Of a stretch of DNA of 64,000 nt, positions 36,634 through 45,919 are shown piece by piece; positions within the stretch are counted from its first letter, which is position 1; every line of letters starts with the position of its first letter. The translations under genes and the position numbers were made by a program. The stretch lies in contig CAYMGE010000014.1 in the NCBI GenBank assembly GCA_964389925.1, positions 1-64,000 on the forward strand, in the 5' to 3' direction. Source of the DNA: CALECP01 sp964389925 (GTDB lineage Bacteria > Chloroflexota > Anaerolineae > Promineifilales > Promineifilaceae). Below the pieces are notes generated by a model, which had not been told where the DNA came from, searched no databases, and was given only the letters and a program-made list of their open reading frames with translations.

Positions 36634-38052
36634 TTACTCAACGATAAAGCCGTTGCGTTCTGCATCAACAGCAAGAACGAGCGCGAAGAACTGGGCAAGT
36701 GTCTCAGAAGAGGCATCGTGTACAGCAGCAAGCGTGTCATTGCTGGGCAATGTGTCACCGGTCAAGCAGCTAATCGCGGCTGGCTCTGCCACACGCAAGA
36801 AGTCAGTGACAGCCAGCTCATACTCATCTACCAAAAATTGATAGTCAGACGTTACGTTGATGAACTCTGGTGAGAGACCCATTAACAAGTAAGCACCAGC
36901 GATGAGATCACAATCGGCCGAGCCACCCTCAAGTGCTATATCAACTTGTTCAACAAAGAGCGCATTGTTGCTGAACGAGAAAAGTGTCACAATTGAAAAT
37001 GTACGTGCATCAAAGGGGACAACAGCCGGCCGCAACACGTCTGCACCGTCGATAGCATCCATGAACGCTTGGCTGAACCGTGCGCGACGTGTCTCGCCAC
37101 CCCAATTGATATAGATGTCACTAATCGTCTCTTCAAACTCTTGTTGGGTAATATCACCGCCTGCGTCATCTGGTGGGTCTGGTACATCGGCTGGTGGCTC
37201 AGGCATTTCATCGTCGCCCATATCATCATCGGCCGGTGGTGGTGGCGGTGGCGGCGGATCAGAAGGTGGCGGCGCATCGAAGTCGAGGGCGTTGGTAGGC
37301 ACATAGCCATTACCCATAATCGATTCGATCTGTGTCCATGGTCCATCGACCATTATAACAGTGACGCTGATGCCGGGTGGCAGTGATTCGCCGGTAGGCG
37401 TATTAGAATCTGGCGCACTGAAGATGTCCGTCCAGCGCACAGTCACAGCATCACCCATCATGTCATCATCTGGTTCCTCTGGCTCCATTGGTTCTTCTGG
37501 TTCCATCGGATCATCCATGTCAGTTGGTGGTGGTGCGGGCTGCCCACTGACTGTCTCAGCAATTACCTGAGCGCGTTTGCCGAGTTCGATTGCATCTTCA
37601 AGCGTGGTATAAGCGAGTCCATAATCAAAATTATTGACACTACCATCGTTTTGGCAACCAAAGTAAGCGGGGCGCGTGCGGTCAAGTGCGGTGACAAACG
37701 TCACTCGATACAGTGCATCCGCTTCTCCAAATTCGCTGGGGACGCTGGCAAAGAAAACGCTGTTCGAGAGAACCATTTCATACCCAGACATGAACGCAGC
37801 ACAGTCAACGTCACCGCTGCCGAGTGCAAGACGCATCTCATTAAGGGTTGCATTCAGGTTAGCAATCCGCTCCAACAGTAGGTCTTCACTAAATGGGACA
37901 ACATCAAAAGTACCCAGTTCCTCATCAGGATTGGAGACGTAAACAATTGTTACGGTTTCTTCCGATTCCTGTGCAGCAGCGAAATTTACGCCAGCAAAGG
38001 CGAAAAGTGCGCTGAACAAAAATAAAAATAAAGTCATGCGTCGTTTCATCAT
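36634..38052 (-). CDS. Secreted SH3-like protein with proline/acidic linkers
   Basis: A 472-residue protein. AAGGAG lies six bases before the first of two ATG codons. The signal peptide ends NFAAAQES. An alpha-helical domain (about 30-165) is followed by an acidic Pro-rich linker, an SH3b domain (AVTVRWTDIFSAPDSNTPTG, closing NGYVPTNALDF), a long Pro/Asp linker and a second helical domain with the same flavour as the first. It shares the VRWTDIF-type start of the SH3b domain with the protein at 32420-33367, so the two are related. Probably extracellular; ligand unknown. Confidence 0.75.
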   Translation of the reverse strand: MMKRRMTLFLFLFSALFAFAGVNFAAAQESEETVTIVYVSNPDEELGTFDVVPFSEDLLLERIANLNATLNEMRLALGSGDVDCAAFMSGYEMVLSNSVFFASVPSEFGEADALYRVTFVTALDRTRPAYFGCQNDGSVNNFDYGLAYTTLEDAIELGKRAQVIAETVSGQPAPPPTDMDDPMEPEEPMEPEEPDDDMMGDAVTVRWTDIFSAPDSNTPTGESLPPGISVTVIMVDGPWTQIESIMGNGYVPTNALDFDAPPPSDPPPPPPPPADDDMGDDEMPEPPADVPDPPDDAGGDITQQEFEETISDIYINWGGETRRARFSQAFMDAIDGADVLRPAVVPFDARTFSIVTLFSFSNNALFVEQVDIALEGGSADCDLIAGAYLLMGLSPEFINVTSDYQFLVDEYELAVTDFLRVAEPAAISCLTGDTLPSNDTLAAVHDASSETLAQFFALVLAVDAERNGFIVE

Positions 38053-38283
38053 AGAAAACTCCTTGGGTGAGTCGTGTTATGTTCCGTGCAAACTGGCACG
38101 AACTGCGCTATTGTAACGTAAATAGAAATACCTGCACGATGAATACAGGTATATTTTTGGCACATAAAAAGTTAGGGTTTTGGTTACGCTTCCATTTTGC
38201 ATCCTCTAAGCGACGTTCCAAAATCGTGGGCAGCCATGCCGATACGCCATATACTCTCAAAAAAACACCTATTTGGAGAACGA

Positions 38284-39684
38284 ATGTCAGAATCAACACG
38301 CAAAATCACCTTAACCGAAGATGAAATCCCAACACACTGGTACAACATTGTCGCGGACATGCCTAACAAGCCGCTTCCGCCGCTCAATCCCGGCACGCAT
38401 GAGCCAATCGGCCCCGAAGCCCTCGCCCCTCTTTTTCCAATGGAACTGATCAAGCAAGAGGTCTCACAAGATCGTTGGGTTGAAATTCCCGAAGAGGTGC
38501 GCGACGTTTATAAGGTTTGGCGGCCGACACCAATGTTCCGAGCCACTGGCCTGGAAAAGGCTCTCGATACACCTGCTAAAATTTACTATAAGTACGAGGG
38601 GGTCAGCCCATCAGGATCACACAAGCCGAATACGGCCGTTCCGCAAGCATACTACAATATGAAAGAAGGCGTAAAGCGCATCACGACAGAAACAGGCGCA
38701 GGACAGTGGGGCAGTGCATTGAGCTTTGCCTGCCAGATGTTTGGCCTCGAATGTGATGTGTATATGGTTCGCATCAGCTTTGATCAAAAACCGTATCGGA
38801 AAATGATGATGCAGACGTGGGGCGCAAACGTCTATCCTTCTCCTAGCGGCCGAACCAATGCCGGCCAACAGATTCTCGCGCAAGACCCCGATACGCCGGG
38901 CAGTCTCGGCATCGCTATCTCAGAAGCGGTCGAAATGGCTGCGATGAATGAGGACACAAAATACTCTCTCGGCAGCGTTCTCAACCACGTGTTGATGCAC
39001 CAAACGGTTATCGGGCAGGAGGCGATCAAGCAACTTGAGAAAGCAGGGGCCGATATGCCCGATTACGTCTTTGCGCCATTTGGTGGCGGCTCCAATTTTG
39101 CAGGGCTAGCATTGCCGTTTATCCACAAAAATCTAACTGAGGGGACAAATGTCAAATGTATCGCCAGCGAACCAGCGTCTGCCCCCAAACTAACACGCGG
39201 TATTTTCCGTTATGACTTTGGCGACACGGTGGGGATGACTCCATTGATTCCGATGTACACGCTGGGACACACCTATGTGCCGGCCAAAATTCACGCGGGT
39301 GGCTTGCGCTATCATGGCGCAGGCGCGGTTGTTAGCCAGCTTTTAGCAGATGATTTAATCAGTGCAGAGGCCATCGATCAGATAGAGACGTTTGAAGCGG
39401 GTATCACATTCGCAAAGGCTGAAGGCGTTATCCCTGCACCTGAAGCAAATCATGCGATTGCGTCTGTTATTCGTGCAGCAAAGCAAGCTAAAGAAGAAGG
39501 CACATCACCGACTATCTTGTTCAACCTGTGCGGACATGGCAACTTCGATATGTTGGCGTATGAAGATTATTTTGCTGGCAAATTACAGAAGCATGAACTG
39601 ACGCAGGAAGAGGTCAACGAGGCTGTCGGTAAAGTCGATACGCCGACGATTGAATCTGTGCAGGAGATGTTGGCGAATATGTAG
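38284..39684 (+). CDS. Tryptophan synthase beta-like protein, TrpB2 type
   Basis: A 466-residue PLP enzyme. The cofactor lysine is in GSHKPNTAVPQAYYN, and GGGSNFAGLALPF binds the phosphate. TrpB2 proteins convert indole plus serine to tryptophan without a TrpA partner. The long N-terminal arm (DEIPTHWYNIVADMPNKPLP) is the TrpB2 mark. The ATG at 38284 has TTGGAG nearby; the longer frame from 38197 is rejected. No other trp genes are in the window. Confidence 0.92.
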   Translation: MSESTRKITLTEDEIPTHWYNIVADMPNKPLPPLNPGTHEPIGPEALAPLFPMELIKQEVSQDRWVEIPEEVRDVYKVWRPTPMFRATGLEKALDTPAKIYYKYEGVSPSGSHKPNTAVPQAYYNMKEGVKRITTETGAGQWGSALSFACQMFGLECDVYMVRISFDQKPYRKMMMQTWGANVYPSPSGRTNAGQQILAQDPDTPGSLGIAISEAVEMAAMNEDTKYSLGSVLNHVLMHQTVIGQEAIKQLEKAGADMPDYVFAPFGGGSNFAGLALPFIHKNLTEGTNVKCIASEPASAPKLTRGIFRYDFGDTVGMTPLIPMYTLGHTYVPAKIHAGGLRYHGAGAVVSQLLADDLISAEAIDQIETFEAGITFAKAEGVIPAPEANHAIASVIRAAKQAKEEGTSPTILFNLCGHGNFDMLAYEDYFAGKLQKHELTQEEVNEAVGKVDTPTIESVQEMLANM

Positions 39685-39689
39685 GTCGC

Positions 39690-40466
39690 CTATCGCCCTT
39701 GCCAAACGGGGTCACGCTTTTCTGCAAAGGCGCGTGGCCCTTCTAGCGCATCCTCTGAGCTTACCATTGCGTCGTACATCTTTAGATTGCCGCTTCGCAT
39801 GAGGGCGTAGGCTTGCTCGGCCGATAACTCCCCCACCGCCCGCGTCACCTCTTTAACCGCCGCAATCGACAGCGGTGCCGCCTGCACAACTGTTTGCGCT
39901 AGCTCTCGCGCTTTGTCCATTAGCTGCACTTGTGGCACGACAGCGTTGACGAGTCCCCAACGCTGCGCTTCGGCCGCTTCCATCCGTCGCCCCGTCAACA
40001 GCATCTCCATCGCAATATGATAAGGCAAACGTTTGGGCAAACGGATCGCAGCCGCATCGGCTAATACGCCGACAAAAATCTCAGGCAGGAAAAACTTGGC
40101 GTGATCGGCCGCCACGATCAGATCACACGCCAACGCCAGCTCAAATCCACCCCCAACCGCCATCCCGTTGACCGCCGCAATAATTGGCTTGTTCAAATCG
40201 TGCAGCTCGGTGATGCCGGCAAATCCGCCAACTCCGTAATCGCCCTCGATTGGGTCGCCATCGGCCGCCGCATTCAAATCCCAGCCGGCCGAGAAAAAGC
40301 GTTCGCCCCCTCCCGTCAAAATCGCTACGCGAAGCTCAGGATCGTCGCGGAATTCAGCGAACAGATCGCCCATCGCACGGCTCGTGATATTGTCGATAGC
40401 GTTGGCTTTCGGCCGATTCAACACAACTTCTAAAATCTGTCCATTTTTTGTAACTTGTAAGCTCAT
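39690..40466 (-). CDS. Enoyl-CoA hydratase/isomerase, CaiD-like
   Basis: A 258-residue crotonase-fold protein. The oxyanion loop is AVNGMAVGGGFELALACDLI, and the second catalytic Glu lies in FFLPEIFVGV. The stretch RLPKRLPYHIAMEMLLTGRR then MEAAEAQRWGLVN is very close to carnitinyl-CoA dehydratase (CaiD). It starts three bases after the stop of the acyl-CoA ligase gene on the same strand, so the two form an operon. Confidence 0.85.
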   Translation of the reverse strand: MSLQVTKNGQILEVVLNRPKANAIDNITSRAMGDLFAEFRDDPELRVAILTGGGERFFSAGWDLNAAADGDPIEGDYGVGGFAGITELHDLNKPIIAAVNGMAVGGGFELALACDLIVAADHAKFFLPEIFVGVLADAAAIRLPKRLPYHIAMEMLLTGRRMEAAEAQRWGLVNAVVPQVQLMDKARELAQTVVQAAPLSIAAVKEVTRAVGELSAEQAYALMRSGNLKMYDAMVSSEDALEGPRAFAEKRDPVWQGR

Positions 40467-40469
40467 TTT

Positions 40470-42521
40470 TCAAATCCGTTGTAATCTCACCAGCGCATCG
40501 ACAGCCAACACCCCATCCGCGTAAACAAACAGCGGATTCACATCAACCTCGGTGGCTCTCTGTTCTTCAGCCATCCGCGCTAGGTTTAGCACGGCTGTGA
40601 CAATTGCCGTTTTGTCAGCCATTGCGCCACCGCGATACCCATTGAGCAGTGGCGCGATTTTCAGGCGGTCTAATGCTCGCTCAACCTCTGCACGCTCGAT
40701 GGGGAAAAGCAGCGTCTCGCTATCCTGAAACAGTTCAACCAACACGCCACCGGCCCCAATCACCATTGCTCGCCCAAACTGTGGGTCGCATGTGATGCCA
40801 AGAATTAGCTCTGTGATCGGCCGCGTCGCCATTTCCTCAATCAGAAAGCAGTCACCAAGATGAGACATCTGTGCAATCGCTTGTGTCAGTTCGGCCGCCC
40901 CTTCGATTCCGACCTGTACGCCGCCCACATCTGACTTGTGTGCGATCTCGGCCGATAAAATTTTCAGCACAAGCGGATAGCCGATATGTTGGGCGCGTGT
41001 GGTGGCGTTTGAGGCGGTGGCTTCGGCCGATCTCGGCACGCGGATCCCATACATTCGCAGAAGTTCCTTGCTCTCCAATTCATCTAACAACTTGGGTTCA
41101 AATTCTAAAAACTCCACTTTTTCACCGCCTTCTTTTTGCGGTAAAGGGGTTAGAGAAGCGGGGTTCCGACTTCCCAACCAACTCGCGGCTCGAATCGCAA
41201 CCAGACATTCTTCTAGTCCCAACATCGGTGCAATGCCTTGCTCGATCAACTCAGCCTGAATACGCTGCGGCATATTTTCATGTAACGTGCTAAGAACAAC
41301 GCCTTTTGCACCACTATCGACGACCGCCTGTGCAAAAATGCTGCCCGTCTCCTCCCACAACGTCAAATCGCAAATATCGGGACGTGGATAGTCCAAAATC
41401 TTGATCGTCACCGCCTGTTTGCCAAGCAGCATGGCGGAGAAGCAGCGATATTTTGCCTCACGATCTGTCCAGATGTAGGTGTGATAGTCGAGTGGATTGG
41501 AGAGCGGAACCCGTTCGCCCAAAACATCAAAGAGGGCTTGTTGTTGGTGCGGGACAAGGGCTGGCATCGTTAAGCCATGCACGGATGAGCGGTCTGCCAT
41601 CAGCGCGGCCTCGCCACCAGAGGAGCTAATTGACGCGATTCCGTTTGATGGTAATGTGCCGATAATCGACAGAAATTTAAGTGTTTCGAGCAGTTCCGGC
41701 ATCGAGGCCACACGCACCACGCCGTAACGTTCAAAAAGTGCATTATAGAGGTCGTCCGATCCTGCGAGGGAGCTGGTGTGGGAAAGCGCAACTTGTCGGC
41801 CGATGTCAGAAACCCCCGACTTCAAAACGACTATTGGCACATTTTGCGCTTGTGCTTTGATAGCGGCGGCCGAAAATGCGGCAACATCATCTAGCCCTTC
41901 CAAGATCACCCCGATGGCGGTGACGCGCTCATCATCTAAAAAGGTCTCAATGTATTGCGGAATTGTTACCCCCGCCTGATTGCCGGTCGAAATGAGATAG
42001 CCCAACGGCAAGCCGCGCCGCTGCATACTGACGCTGATGCTCATATTGCCGCTTTGCGCGACGATGGCTACACCGCACTCGACGCGCTTTCCGCCATGCT
42101 CGTCAGGCCAGAGCGTCACGCCATCAAAATAGTTGAGCATCCCGTAGCAATTGGGGCCGATGATCGCCATTTCGCCCATTACGGCCTGTAACTGTTCCTG
42201 CCATTCGCGTCCTTCTGCACCCATTTCTGCAAAACCTGACGCAAAGCAAACGGCTCCCCCTGCACCCATCTCAGCCAACTCGCGCACAACGTCAACCGTC
42301 GCGGAACGGTTGACGCTGATAAAGGCGGCATCTGGTGGGGCTGGGAGGGCATCGGCCGATGCAAAACAAGCTCGCCCACCCATCTCCTCGCGCTGTGGAT
42401 TGACAGGCCAAATTTCCCCATCAAAGCCGATTAGGTCACACTGTCGTATCACTTCAGCGGCTAACCCGCCGCCAAAGACAGCAATCGTTTTCGGTTTTAA
42501 CAACCGGTCTAGCTGTTTCAT
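40470..42521 (-). CDS. ADP-forming acyl-CoA synthetase (fused alpha and beta parts)
   Basis: A 683-residue protein. A CoA-binding Rossmann domain (KPKTIAVFGGGLAAEVIRQC) is followed by a succinyl-CoA-ligase-like flavodoxin domain (IIGPNCYGMLN, VAIVAQSGNMSISVS, SHTSSLAGSDDLYNALF with the phosphorylated-His region) and an ATP-grasp domain (GYPLVLKILSAEIAHKSDVG, GVQVGI). It makes acyl-CoA or releases ATP from it. With the CaiD-like gene it may handle carnitine- or crotonobetaine-like acids, but this is only inferred from the neighbour. Confidence 0.87.
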   Translation of the reverse strand: MKQLDRLLKPKTIAVFGGGLAAEVIRQCDLIGFDGEIWPVNPQREEMGGRACFASADALPAPPDAAFISVNRSATVDVVRELAEMGAGGAVCFASGFAEMGAEGREWQEQLQAVMGEMAIIGPNCYGMLNYFDGVTLWPDEHGGKRVECGVAIVAQSGNMSISVSMQRRGLPLGYLISTGNQAGVTIPQYIETFLDDERVTAIGVILEGLDDVAAFSAAAIKAQAQNVPIVVLKSGVSDIGRQVALSHTSSLAGSDDLYNALFERYGVVRVASMPELLETLKFLSIIGTLPSNGIASISSSGGEAALMADRSSVHGLTMPALVPHQQQALFDVLGERVPLSNPLDYHTYIWTDREAKYRCFSAMLLGKQAVTIKILDYPRPDICDLTLWEETGSIFAQAVVDSGAKGVVLSTLHENMPQRIQAELIEQGIAPMLGLEECLVAIRAASWLGSRNPASLTPLPQKEGGEKVEFLEFEPKLLDELESKELLRMYGIRVPRSAEATASNATTRAQHIGYPLVLKILSAEIAHKSDVGGVQVGIEGAAELTQAIAQMSHLGDCFLIEEMATRPITELILGITCDPQFGRAMVIGAGGVLVELFQDSETLLFPIERAEVERALDRLKIAPLLNGYRGGAMADKTAIVTAVLNLARMAEEQRATEVDVNPLFVYADGVLAVDALVRLQRI

Positions 42522-42548
42522 GGATGGATTGCTCCCAAAGAATCGTGT

Positions 42549-43586
42549 TTAGACGAGCCAGCATTTGGATGGCTCAAAGTAGAGGGATGTCTCATCATCG
42601 ACATCAAAGCGATCCGCATCACTGGCGGCGGCAGTCATCTGAATTAACGTGCCATCTTGTGCCACAAATTTATAGCGCGTAAATGTGCCAGCAAACAGTT
42701 TATCCTTGACGGTTACAGGAATCACATTGGCTGACTGGCTAGCGGCAAAGCTGAGGTTTTCGGGGCGGATGGTGAGGGATTGGGGCGTGATGTCGGTGCG
42801 AACGTGTTTGAGGTGAAATCGGCCGATAGCTGTCTCAAACAGGTCATTTTTTACATTTCCTGCAATAAAATTTGTACCACCAAAAAAACGAGCAACTTTC
42901 TCGCTTTTGGGTTGATTATAAAACGTCTTCGGTGCCCCTATTTGCGCGAGTTCGCCATCAAACATCAGCGCGATCTCATTTGCCAAAATGACCGCTTCCT
43001 CTTGGTCGTGTGTGACGACAATTGTCGTCACGTTGGTTCGCGCCTGAACGCGCAAAATTAATGCACGCATCTCATCGCGCAAGTGAGCGTCTAGGTTGGA
43101 AAGTGGCTCATCGAGCAGCAGAACACGCGGATCGACGACCAATGCACGTGCCAGCGCCACGCGCTGCCGCTGGCCGCCGCTCAACTGACTCGGCCGACGT
43201 GCCTCATACCCGCCCAACTGCACCAGATCGAGAATCTGCGCGATCTTCTCGCGTCGTTTCGGCTTGGGCATTCCCGCCATTCGCAGCCCAAACCCGACAT
43301 TTTCGCCGACATTCATATGTGGAAAAAGCAGATGATTTTGAAAAACCATGACAGCTTGACGTTTTTCGGCCGCAATATCTACAACACACTCCTCATCAAA
43401 TAAAATATCACCACTCGTTGGGGTCAATAGACCTGCGATCATCTTTAACGTGGTCGTTTTGCCGCACCCCGACGGCCCTAACAACGCCGTAATCTGTCCG
43501 TCTGCAATCTCAATGCTGAAATCGCGCACGGCCGAGACATCCCCAGCATAAATTTTATTGAGCTTGCGAATTGAAACCTGTGTCAT
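42549..43586 (-). CDS. ABC transporter ATP-binding protein (MalK/PotA type)
   Basis: A 345-residue importer ATPase. Walker A GPSGCGKTTTL, signature LSGGQRQRVALARAL, Walker B RVLLLDEPLSNLDAH and the switch His in VVTHDQEEA are intact. A C-terminal TOBE-type beta domain follows. No permease or binding protein is adjacent; it lies 27 bases upstream of the acyl-CoA ligase gene in the same direction. It may serve a transporter encoded elsewhere or feed the acid used by its operon. Confidence 0.9.
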   Translation of the reverse strand: MTQVSIRKLNKIYAGDVSAVRDFSIEIADGQITALLGPSGCGKTTTLKMIAGLLTPTSGDILFDEECVVDIAAEKRQAVMVFQNHLLFPHMNVGENVGFGLRMAGMPKPKRREKIAQILDLVQLGGYEARRPSQLSGGQRQRVALARALVVDPRVLLLDEPLSNLDAHLRDEMRALILRVQARTNVTTIVVTHDQEEAVILANEIALMFDGELAQIGAPKTFYNQPKSEKVARFFGGTNFIAGNVKNDLFETAIGRFHLKHVRTDITPQSLTIRPENLSFAASQSANVIPVTVKDKLFAGTFTRYKFVAQDGTLIQMTAAASDADRFDVDDETSLYFEPSKCWLV

Positions 43587-43683
43587 ATTTGTCGATCAAT
43601 GTTGCTCGGTGAAGTATCGGGTCGTCATTTTGTGCGTCGCCTCGCTAGTCTATCATACGCTTAAGATCAGACAAGAAGGTGGC

Positions 43684-44664
43684 TCAAAAGATAGTGATGA
43701 AAATAGCGACGAATAATAGAACAAGGGCGAGTAAAAGCATTCCCCGATTGGCTGCAAATGCCTCAAAAAGCGGGAGCGAGACGGGCGTGACAATCTCTTT
43801 TTTCGGCCGTTTTTCCCGTCCAAATAGCACTTGCCGCAGCGCGTCGACATCAGTCGGCCGATCATCGGGGTGCATCTCCATCGCCCACAGCACCGCATCT
43901 GACACCGCACGCCGCACGTCCGGGTTGAGTTCATACGGCGGCAGCAAGATGCGTGGGTTGAGAAAACGAGCTTTTGCATCGGGTGGAGCTTTGCTTGTTA
44001 ACAGTTGATAGAGCGTCGCGCCAAAGCTATAGAGGTCGGAGCGTGCGTCCGTTTCACCACCGTCACCACCATATTGTTCGAGCGGCGTGTAGAGCGCAGA
44101 GCCACGCCCCTGCATGACGGTCAGCGTACGTTCGTCGTCTCCCATCAGTTTGACGAGACCAAAATCAACGAGCTTGATGCGCCCTTCTGGTGTGAGTTTG
44201 ATATTTGCGGGCTTGATGTCGCGGTGAACGACGGGGGGCTGCCGATTGTGCAGATAGTCGAGCGTATCGAGAATCTGCGCCGCCCATTCCATGACGATGC
44301 GCGATTCTAGCAATTCATCACGACGCAAACTCTCATCAATGATTTGTTTCAGGTCTTCCCCCGCCACAAAATCCATCACGAGATATTCGCGCTGATCGTC
44401 AGTAAAAAAGTCAGAAACCTTTGGTAAGTTGGGGTGGTCAAGCTGGGCGAGAATGGATGCTTCGGTTAGAAACTGGTCGTGCAGTTGGGAACGGTCTTCG
44501 GCCGAAATACCCTGTTCAGGCTGCACCTCTTTGATGGCACACAGCCGCCCCGGCAAACGCAAATCTTCCGCTTTATATACGCATCCCATCCCACCTTGCC
44601 CAACGATCTCGACAAGTTGGTAACGGTCACGCAAAATTGTGTTATGAATATGCGGTCGAAGCAT
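43684..44664 (-). CDS. Ser/Thr protein kinase with C-terminal membrane anchor
   Basis: A 326-residue Hanks-type kinase. Gly loop VGQGGMGCVYKAED, ATP Lys in CAIKEVQ, catalytic HRDIKPANIKL, DFG in LVDFGLVK and an activation loop with TVMQGRGSALYTPLEQYGG are present. A single TM segment (MLLLALVLLFVAIFITIF) ends the protein, with no extracellular sensor, so it is tail-anchored. The FHA-winged-helix gene lies 476 bases away, divergently transcribed, and is a natural reader of its phospho-Thr products. Confidence 0.92.
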   Translation of the reverse strand: MLRPHIHNTILRDRYQLVEIVGQGGMGCVYKAEDLRLPGRLCAIKEVQPEQGISAEDRSQLHDQFLTEASILAQLDHPNLPKVSDFFTDDQREYLVMDFVAGEDLKQIIDESLRRDELLESRIVMEWAAQILDTLDYLHNRQPPVVHRDIKPANIKLTPEGRIKLVDFGLVKLMGDDERTLTVMQGRGSALYTPLEQYGGDGGETDARSDLYSFGATLYQLLTSKAPPDAKARFLNPRILLPPYELNPDVRRAVSDAVLWAMEMHPDDRPTDVDALRQVLFGREKRPKKEIVTPVSLPLFEAFAANRGMLLLALVLLFVAIFITIF

Positions 44665-44675
44665 GAATTAACGGG

Positions 44676-44734
44676 CAAGTTGCAAGTTGCAAATTAAAGT
44701 TCACTTCTGCAACTGACAACTTATAGTTTTTAAT
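44676..44734. repeat. Heptamer-type inverted repeat upstream of the kinase
   Basis: Tandem AGTTGCA units (CAAGTTGCAAGTTGCAAATT) are followed after a short spacer by TGCAACTGACAACTT on the other strand sense. It lies just upstream of the kinase start and may affect its leader. Confidence 0.55.
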
Positions 44735-44769
44735 TTTACATTTTACGCTGAAAGTTTTATCATACACGC

Positions 44770-45135
44770 TGGCACAAAACCAATGTAGGAAAGTCCTGTC
44801 AGGAACCCCGCGCTAAAGCGATGGGGCTTACAAGAGCCTCGTAACCTGACCAGACTAAGCACTTAGGGTGCTACGTTACCAGAGAAATAGGTACATTCGG
44901 ATACATCTCCAGTCTGAACCGCTACGGTGTTCGATTAAACAGGTGTAAGGGTTAAGCCAGTCTGGATAACATTGTCGAGGAGACATTTACGCCCGTAAGG
45001 GTAGCGGCCTAGCCGAGCCATCCGTAAGGTAAATCGGCCACCTTTTTCAGATGCGCCTTTGAGCGCAACCGCTAAAGCGCGTGAGTTTCCGCCCGTCCCT
45101 TTAGGGCCGGGGTTTCCACGGGCTAAAGCCCAAAG
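44770..45135 (+). mobile_element. Structured noncoding stretch, possible IS200/IS605 3' end (omega-RNA-like) remnant
   Basis: 475 bases without a gene between the kinase and FHA genes. The stretch is rich in short GC hairpins: CCCCGCGCTAAAGCGATGGGG, GGCTTACAAGAGCC, TTTACGCCCGTAAGGGTAG, CCATCCGTAAGGTAAATCGG, CGCTAAAGCG and CGGGCTAAAGCCC. The run from about 44975 to 45130 (GAGACATTTACGCCC, then ATCCGTAAGG, then CGTCCCTTTAGGGCCGGGG) resembles the end of tnpB plus right-end hairpin in IS200/IS605/IS1341 elements. No TnpB ORF is left; a short frame reads NIVEETFTPVRVAA before a stop. It could be another structured RNA. The call rests on remembered similarity only. Confidence 0.35.
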
Positions 45136-45139
45136 AGCT

Positions 45140-45787
45140 ATGACGCAAAATCCAGTTCTCTATATCCGCGAAGGCGAACAAGCGGGTCAAAGTTTTACAA
45201 TCGATAAAGATGAGTTTTTAATTGGGCGCGGCAGCACGTGTGATTTAACCCTCCTTGAACGGCAGGTGTCGCGCCATCACGTCCAGATTTTACGCACAGA
45301 ACAGAGTCGCTATGAAGTACGCGATCTTGGCAGCAAAAATGGGACACATGTAAATGGTTCACAGGTACAAGGCTCTGCGCCGCTCAATGACGGCGATGAG
45401 CTACAGGTTGCGCTTGCAGTCAAAATGGTCTTCATCGGCACCGATGCAACTGTTCCTCTTTCATTTGATCCACCTGAACCGGATAAACGCTTAGTATTGG
45501 AGGAGGCAAGACGCACCGTTGTCATCAATGGAACCGAGTTGTCACCACCACTTTCGCGGGCGCAGTTTGATCTGCTAAAAACATTATTTGACGCAGAAGG
45601 CAGCGTTGTAGATCGAGAAACTATTGTGGGGGCTGTTTGGCCGGGAACAGAAGGAATTGGCGTGAGTGAGCAGGCGATTGATGCGCTCGTGCGTCGTCTA
45701 CGGGATCGACTCTCCGAAATTGACGACTTCAATTATATTGTGACTGTGCGTGGGCATGGGTTCCGTTTGGATAATGAAGAGGGATAG
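45140..45787 (+). CDS. FHA domain protein with OmpR-type winged helix
   Basis: A 215-residue protein. FHA domain at residues about 20-95: FLIGRGSTCDLTL, VSRHHVQI and VRDLGSKNGTHVNG carry the phospho-Thr-binding Arg, Ser, His and Asn. The C-terminal half is a winged helix of the response-regulator output type (LSRAQFDLLKTLF, VSEQAIDALVRRLRDRL, VTVRGHGFRLD). It would bind DNA when docked to a phosphorylated protein, probably linked to the neighbouring kinase. The start at 45140 (MTQNPVLYI) is chosen because the 27 extra upstream codons run through the hairpin region. Confidence 0.9.
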   Translation: MTQNPVLYIREGEQAGQSFTIDKDEFLIGRGSTCDLTLLERQVSRHHVQILRTEQSRYEVRDLGSKNGTHVNGSQVQGSAPLNDGDELQVALAVKMVFIGTDATVPLSFDPPEPDKRLVLEEARRTVVINGTELSPPLSRAQFDLLKTLFDAEGSVVDRETIVGAVWPGTEGIGVSEQAIDALVRRLRDRLSEIDDFNYIVTVRGHGFRLDNEEG

Positions 45788-45919
45788 AGGAAGTTCGATG
45801 TGCTGTGCCTGCTCGCAATATCGTTAATGATTACAGATTTTCACCTCCCGTTCGTGCAACCTATTCGATAGTTGTTTCGGGATTTGCTTGCGGGCGAACA
45901 AATCCCAAAACACGTTCAC

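Noticed and set aside
43190..43861. GC-skew flip at the octamers in the ABC ATPase and kinase genes
   Set aside because: Both flanks are C-rich at 43190 and 43854; these copies do not show the flip and are counted as negative examples.
44788..44810. TAGGAAAGTCCTG resembles the conserved GAGGAAAGTCC of RNase P RNA
   Set aside because: The other universal RNase P segments are not found downstream at the expected spacing.
45059..45139. A longer N-terminus for the FHA protein (MSATAKAREFPPVPLGPGFP ...)
   Set aside because: These codons come from hairpin-rich noncoding sequence; the FHA fold starts right after the ATG at 45140.
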